From contig JAFIEC010000025.1 of the NCBI GenBank assembly GCA_020832725.1, positions 1 through 9,485 of the forward strand: a stretch of 9,485 bases of DNA, given 5' to 3'. Position 1 is the first letter of the stretch; every line of letters starts with the position of its first letter. Origin of the DNA: Paracoccaceae bacterium. GTDB lineage: Bacteria; Pseudomonadota; Alphaproteobacteria; Rhodobacterales; Rhodobacteraceae. The notes beneath the pieces are model-generated. The model was not told the DNA's origin and searched no databases. It was given only the letters and a program-made list of their open reading frames with translations. Position numbers and translations under genes: made by a program. Of the stretch, positions 6,136 through 9,485 are shown piece by piece.

Positions 6136-6927
6136 ATGAAAGACCACGACCCCGGGACAGAGCGGCCTTCCGGCCTGCTTGTCGCCTCCTACAACGTCCA
6201 GAAATGCGTGGGCCTCGACCTGCGCCGCGACCCGGCCCGCACCATGGCGGTGATCGGCGAGCTTGGCGCGGACCTGGTAGCACTGCAGGAGGGCGACCGC
6301 CGCTTTGGCAACCGCGCGCCGCTGCTTGACCGGGATCGCCTGCGCGAGATGACCGGGCTGGAGCCGGTGCCCTTGCCGCTGCCGGGCATCGGTGGCGGGC
6401 ATGGCTGGCACGGGAACATCCTTCTGACCCGCGGGGCCGAGGTAGAGCAGGTGCGACAGCTGGTCCTTCCGGGACTGGAGCCGCGCGGCGCGCTGGTGGC
6501 GGACCTGGCTCTGGAGGCCGGGCGCCTGCGGGTGGTGGCCGCGCATCTGGGCCTGCTGCGCGCGTCGCGGGCGCAGCAGGCCCGGGCCATCGTCGCCGCC
6601 CTGCAGGAGGGCGACCCGCGCCCGGTGCTGCTTCTGGGTGACCTGAACGAATGGCGCACGGGGCCGCGCTCCTCGTTGCGGCTGCTGGAGGCCGAGCTGG
6701 GGCGGTCGGAGACGCGGGTGCGCAGCTTTCCCGCCGGGCTGCCGATGCTCAGCCTCGATCGCATCTATGCCGCGCCCCGGGGGCTGCTGGGCAGGATGGA
6801 GCGTCACGACAGCCCGCTTGCGCGCATCGCCTCCGACCATCTGCCGGTCAAGGCGCGGCTGTATCTGGGGCAGGTGGAACTGGACCCACCCCATGCCGGC
6901 CCATCCCCAGACCGCGGCCTGCCATGA
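6136..6927 (+). CDS. Endonuclease/exonuclease/phosphatase (EEP) family protein, YbhP-like context
   Basis: A metal-dependent EEP-superfamily hydrolase (DNase I / APE1 / inositol phosphatase fold), 263 residues. Conserved positions are all visible: Asn20 in ASYNVQK, the metal ligand Glu52 in LQEGD, His137 in AAHLGL, Asp169 and Asn171 in LGDLNEW, Asp208 in LDRIY, and the Asp234-His235 pair in SDHLPVKA. No signal peptide is evident. The ATG at 6136 follows a distant GGAGA (6121-6125), ten bases upstream; homology begins near residue 14, so the exact start is less certain. The stop overlaps the ATG of the phospholipase D gene (ATGA, 6924-6927). The same gene order, EEP protein then cardiolipin synthase, occurs in E. 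coli as ybhP-clsB. A role in phospholipid metabolism is therefore more likely than DNA repair, but that is inference. Confidence 0.88.
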   Translation: MKDHDPGTERPSGLLVASYNVQKCVGLDLRRDPARTMAVIGELGADLVALQEGDRRFGNRAPLLDRDRLREMTGLEPVPLPLPGIGGGHGWHGNILLTRGAEVEQVRQLVLPGLEPRGALVADLALEAGRLRVVAAHLGLLRASRAQQARAIVAALQEGDPRPVLLLGDLNEWRTGPRSSLRLLEAELGRSETRVRSFPAGLPMLSLDRIYAAPRGLLGRMERHDSPLARIASDHLPVKARLYLGQVELDPPHAGPSPDRGLP

Positions 6928-8477
6928 CCTGGCTGATCTGGATCGGCGCGGGCATGGCGGCCTTCGCGCTGACCTCTCTGCTGGCGCTCTATTCCTACGG
7001 CCACTTTGCCAAGCGCGCCCGCGGCCCGCACTCGGTGCATATCCCGCCCGGAGAGGGGCCTCGTGGCGCGCTGGACACGGCCCTGCCCAAACCGCCCGAA
7101 CCCGGCGCAACCGGGCTGATGGCGGTGTTCGACAACCACGAGGCCTTTGCGCTGCGCGCCTTGTCGGCCCGTGCAGCCAGCCGCAGCCTCGATCTGATGT
7201 ATTACATCTGGCGTGATGACACGACGGGGCGGCTGCTGGCACGCGAATTGCTGATTGCCGCCGACCGGGGCGTCCGGGTGCGCCTTTTGCTGGACGACAT
7301 CAACGCTCAGGGCTTCGACCCCTCCTATCTTGGCCTTGACGGTCACCCGAACATCGATGTGCGCCTGTTCAACCCCATCCGCACCCGGCGCACCGCCCTG
7401 CGCCGGGGAATCGAGCTTCTGCTGGGCGCGGTGCGGTTCAACCGGCGTATGCACGGCAAGCTATGGCTGGCAGATGGCAGACTGGCGCTGACCGGCGGAC
7501 GGAACGTGGGCGACACGTATTTCCTGAACGACGGACAGGGCGGAACCTCGGCCGCGCGCGACACCGACCTTGCCGTCACCGGCGCGCTTGTGGACGACAT
7601 GGCCCGCGGCTTCGACACCTTCTGGAACAGCGGCCACGCGCTGCCCATCGCGGCCCTGTGGCGCGACCGGAAGGGCGACATGCCGCGCTATCGCATCAAG
7701 CTTGACCGACTTGCCACCGGGGCACCCGCCCGCGACTATCTTGAGCATGCCCTGCGGGGCCGGGGGCCGGGGCCGGAGGCCGCGCGCGCGCTGTTGCCGC
7801 CCGATCGGCTGCACTGGACCACACAAGCGCGACTGGTGTTCGACCCGCCCGCAAAGCTGCTTGGCCAGGAGACGCAGTCCTGGATCCTGCCGCAGCTGCT
7901 GCCGGTGATGATGGCCGCGCAGGAGCGGTTGGAGATGACCACGCCCTATTTCGTGCCCGGACCCGCCGGCCTTGGCTATCTGACCGCGCTGGCGGCCCGC
8001 GGGGTCAGGATCACTGTCCTGACCAATGCGCTGGAGGTGACCAACCACATCCTGGTGCATGGGGCCTATCGGCGTTATCGCAGGCCGCTTCTTGCCGCGG
8101 GTGTGGAGCTGTTCGAATACGCCCCCTGGGAGCCGAAAGGCACCGCACGGCCCATGCTCCATGCCAAGATCTTCGTCATCGACGGACGCGTGGCCTTTGT
8201 CGGTTCGTTCAATTTCGACATGCGCTCGGTCTTTCTCAACACCGAACTCGGCATCCTGTGCGAGGAGCCGGCATTGGTGCGCGAACTGACCGCCGCCTTT
8301 GCCCGGGACACCGCGCCCGAACGCTCCCATGCGCTTCAGCTGGTCGGGGGGCGCCTCGTCTGGAACCTGCGGGGCATGCAGCGCGCCCGAACGCTGACCC
8401 ATGAACCAGGGGCCAGCGCCTGGGCACGGGGAGTGTCCTGGGTCGTGGGGCACCTTCCAATCCACAGCCAGCTGTGA
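6924..8477 (+). CDS. Phospholipase D family protein, cardiolipin synthase ClsC-type
   Basis: A 517-residue membrane-associated phosphatidyltransferase with two HKD motifs. HKD1 is HGKLWLADGRLALTGGRN (His177, Lys179, Asp184) and HKD2 is HAKIFVIDGRVAFVGSFNFD (His413, Lys415, Asp420). One N-terminal membrane helix (about residues 3-24) is followed by basic KRAR, suggesting the catalytic part faces the cytoplasm. Shared blocks with E. coli ClsC are extensive: YYIWRDDTTGRLL (93-105), RGVRVRLLLDD, RLFNP, GGRNVGDTYF, the LTNALEVTNHILVHGAYRRYR block, and LLNTE after HKD2. ClsC makes cardiolipin from phosphatidylglycerol and phosphatidylethanolamine in E. coli; the same reaction here is inferred. Translation is coupled to the upstream EEP gene. 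Both active-site motifs are intact. Confidence 0.92.
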   Translation: MTWLIWIGAGMAAFALTSLLALYSYGHFAKRARGPHSVHIPPGEGPRGALDTALPKPPEPGATGLMAVFDNHEAFALRALSARAASRSLDLMYYIWRDDTTGRLLARELLIAADRGVRVRLLLDDINAQGFDPSYLGLDGHPNIDVRLFNPIRTRRTALRRGIELLLGAVRFNRRMHGKLWLADGRLALTGGRNVGDTYFLNDGQGGTSAARDTDLAVTGALVDDMARGFDTFWNSGHALPIAALWRDRKGDMPRYRIKLDRLATGAPARDYLEHALRGRGPGPEAARALLPPDRLHWTTQARLVFDPPAKLLGQETQSWILPQLLPVMMAAQERLEMTTPYFVPGPAGLGYLTALAARGVRITVLTNALEVTNHILVHGAYRRYRRPLLAAGVELFEYAPWEPKGTARPMLHAKIFVIDGRVAFVGSFNFDMRSVFLNTELGILCEEPALVRELTAAFARDTAPERSHALQLVGGRLVWNLRGMQRARTLTHEPGASAWARGVSWVVGHLPIHSQL

Positions 8478-8559
8478 CACGCGGCAATCTCAGGCCGCAT
8501 TGACGCCGCATTCATCGCGTATGGGTTGTGTTGCGTGAGGGCGGAAATCGGAGAATCCG

Positions 8560-8928
8560 ATGCCACAGACCTTGAGGATCGCACCGGCGCTGCGTCAATT
8601 CGGACGTGACGATTGCGGTGCCGTGACCACCGATTACGTGGTCATCGTGGCGGCATCCTTTTCGCTTGCCGCAGCGATCGGCGTCACCGTCCTGCCCCGC
8701 GTCGTGGATGTCGCGGAGCGTTCCAGCACAGAGATATCCGAGATGATGCCGAAAGGCGGGGCCGTCGCATCGGCGGGCATGGCCGCTGGCGGCGACGGCG
8801 GCATTGCGCCCGGGGACGACGAGGAGGACGTCGCGCTTGTTGCCCCGGAGGAGGCAGAGCCGCCCCTGCAGGAGGCACAGGCTGCGGGCACCTTCTGGAC
8901 CTGGGTGATCGGATGGCTGTTCGGCTGA
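8560..8928 (+). CDS. Flp-like (type IVb) pilin-related small protein with acidic tail
   Basis: A 122-residue protein with a start like Flp/TadE-type pilins: a basic leader, then FGRDDCG followed by AVTTDYVVIVAASF and a hydrophobic helix to about residue 46. If prepilin peptidase cleaves after Gly20, the mature form begins AVTTDY. The usual Glu at position 5 is then Asp25, and the conserved Tyr at position 6 is Tyr26. Unlike Flp pilins of 50-70 residues, it continues with a Gly/Ala-rich stretch (66-85), an acidic stretch (86-101, DDEED and EEAE), and an aromatic hydrophobic end, TFWTWVIGWLFG. GGAGA at 8550-8554 fixes the ATG at 8560. No tad, cpa or prepilin peptidase gene is nearby. It converges on hemC with a 10-bp gap. 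The family is plausible; the function is unknown. Confidence 0.7.
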   Translation: MPQTLRIAPALRQFGRDDCGAVTTDYVVIVAASFSLAAAIGVTVLPRVVDVAERSSTEISEMMPKGGAVASAGMAAGGDGGIAPGDDEEDVALVAPEEAEPPLQEAQAAGTFWTWVIGWLFG

Positions 8929-8938
8929 GCGATGCGCC

Positions 8939-9485
8939 TCAGTCGAAGAAGCCGGGGCCCGCGCGACCCAGCAGCACGCCCGCCAGCTCATGGCCCATCG
9001 CTGCGCCATCGGACACCGCGCCCTCGATCTCTCCGGCCTCGCAGCGGCTCCCGTCGGGGCGCAGGATCTCGCCGCGCAGGCGCAGCCTGTCGCCCGACAG
9101 CTCGGCCAGCCCGGCGATGGGCGTCTCGCACGACCCGTCCAGACGCGCCAGATATGCCCGCTCGGCCGCAAGGCGCAGCCCCGTGGGCGTGTCATGGATC
9201 GCAGCCAGCAGGGCAGCGGCGGCCTCGTCATCGACCCGCCGCTCGATACCGATGGCACCCTGAGCGACGGCGGGTAGCATCTCGTCCGTGGCGATGGGAT
9301 TGCGCGGCACCTCGTCCATGCCAAGCCGCCTGAGGCCCGCCATGGCGAGGAATGTCCCCTCGGCCACCCCGTCGGCCAGCTTGCGCAGCCGGGTCTGGAC
9401 GTTGCCGCGAAACTCCACCACCTGGAGGTCGGGCCGCCGGTGCAGAACCTGCGCCCGGCGGCGCAGGCTGGAGGTGCCCACGACC
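8939..9485 (-). CDS. hemC: Porphobilinogen deaminase (hydroxymethylbilane synthase), C-terminal part
   Basis: Polymerises four porphobilinogen molecules to hydroxymethylbilane in tetrapyrrole (haem, and in phototrophs bacteriochlorophyll) biosynthesis; cytoplasmic. About 181 C-terminal residues are visible; the N-terminal part lies beyond the right edge, so no start can be given. Landmarks are VGTSSLRRRAQ at the window edge, EFRGNVQTRLRKL, LPAVAQGAIGIE, and the cofactor-attachment site GSCETPIAG, whose cysteine codon is at 9128-9130 and carries the dipyrromethane cofactor. The C-terminal domain reads through to a normal end, GPGFFD. It converges with the pilin-like gene. Identification is firm. 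Confidence 0.95.
   Translation of the reverse strand, partial: VVGTSSLRRRAQVLHRRPDLQVVEFRGNVQTRLRKLADGVAEGTFLAMAGLRRLGMDEVPRNPIATDEMLPAVAQGAIGIERRVDDEAAAALLAAIHDTPTGLRLAAERAYLARLDGSCETPIAGLAELSGDRLRLRGEILRPDGSRCEAGEIEGAVSDGAAMGHELAGVLLGRAGPGFFD

Noticed and set aside
5518..7242. Long minus-strand open frame of 574 codons opposite the dehydratase, EEP and PLD genes
   Set aside because: Its composition is typical of an antisense shadow in GC-rich DNA, and all three + strand genes have intact catalytic motifs.
7756..7776. G-rich run in the PLD gene (GGGG, GGGGG, GGGG and GG)
   Set aside because: Only three runs of three or more G; it does not meet the four-run quadruplex rule, and it encodes a simple Gly/Arg/Pro linker.
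7461..8480. 339-codon minus-strand frame opposite the PLD gene
   Set aside because: Shadow of the HKD protein; no motif and no ribosome binding site of note.
8481..8525. Weak hairpin (GCGGC/GCCGC) and TTGACG box upstream of the pilin-like gene
   Set aside because: The stem is five base pairs with no T-run, and no acceptable -10 box lies 16-18 bases after TTGACG; neither terminator nor promoter can be supported.

Overview
The window is a compact, very GC-rich chromosomal segment of an alphaproteobacterium. The protein sequences look like Rhodobacterales (Rhodobacteraceae or Paracoccaceae type): a HisRS with an alphaproteobacterial motif 2 loop, an adjacent slyX, an argD-argF pair, and a Flp-type pilin-like protein with a GAVTTDY core. 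The taxonomy is inferred from family resemblance, not from a search. I see no transposase, integrase, phage gene, CRISPR array, tRNA or rRNA, and no stretch over 300 bases without a gene. The longest non-coding gap is about 268 bp, between argD and the alpha/beta hydrolase.

Left part (1-1845): the N-terminal 179 codons of hisS run leftwards off the window. A 90-bp divergent gap separates hisS from slyX, which is followed on the + strand by a rhomboid-family intramembrane serine protease carrying an unusual basic tail.

Middle (1857-3980): argD and argF, read leftwards 12 bp apart, form an arginine-biosynthesis operon that converges with the rhomboid gene.

Right part (4249-8928, + strand): an alpha/beta hydrolase overlaps by ATGA a PLP-dependent threonine/serine dehydratase-like enzyme. 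After 64 bp, an endonuclease/exonuclease/phosphatase (EEP) family protein overlaps by ATGA a two-HKD phospholipase D protein of cardiolipin synthase (ClsC) type. This pairing recalls ybhP-clsB of Escherichia coli. Next is a small orphan type IVb (Flp-like) pilin-like protein with an acidic tail. The C-terminal 182 codons of hemC enter from the right on the minus strand.

Most of the window is ordinary housekeeping sequence. The points most worth a second look are the EEP/ClsC couple, the orphan pilin-like protein, the mismatch between ribosome-binding site and reading frame at the hydrolase start, and the HisRS motif 2 loop. I found no clearly new defence or mobile system.
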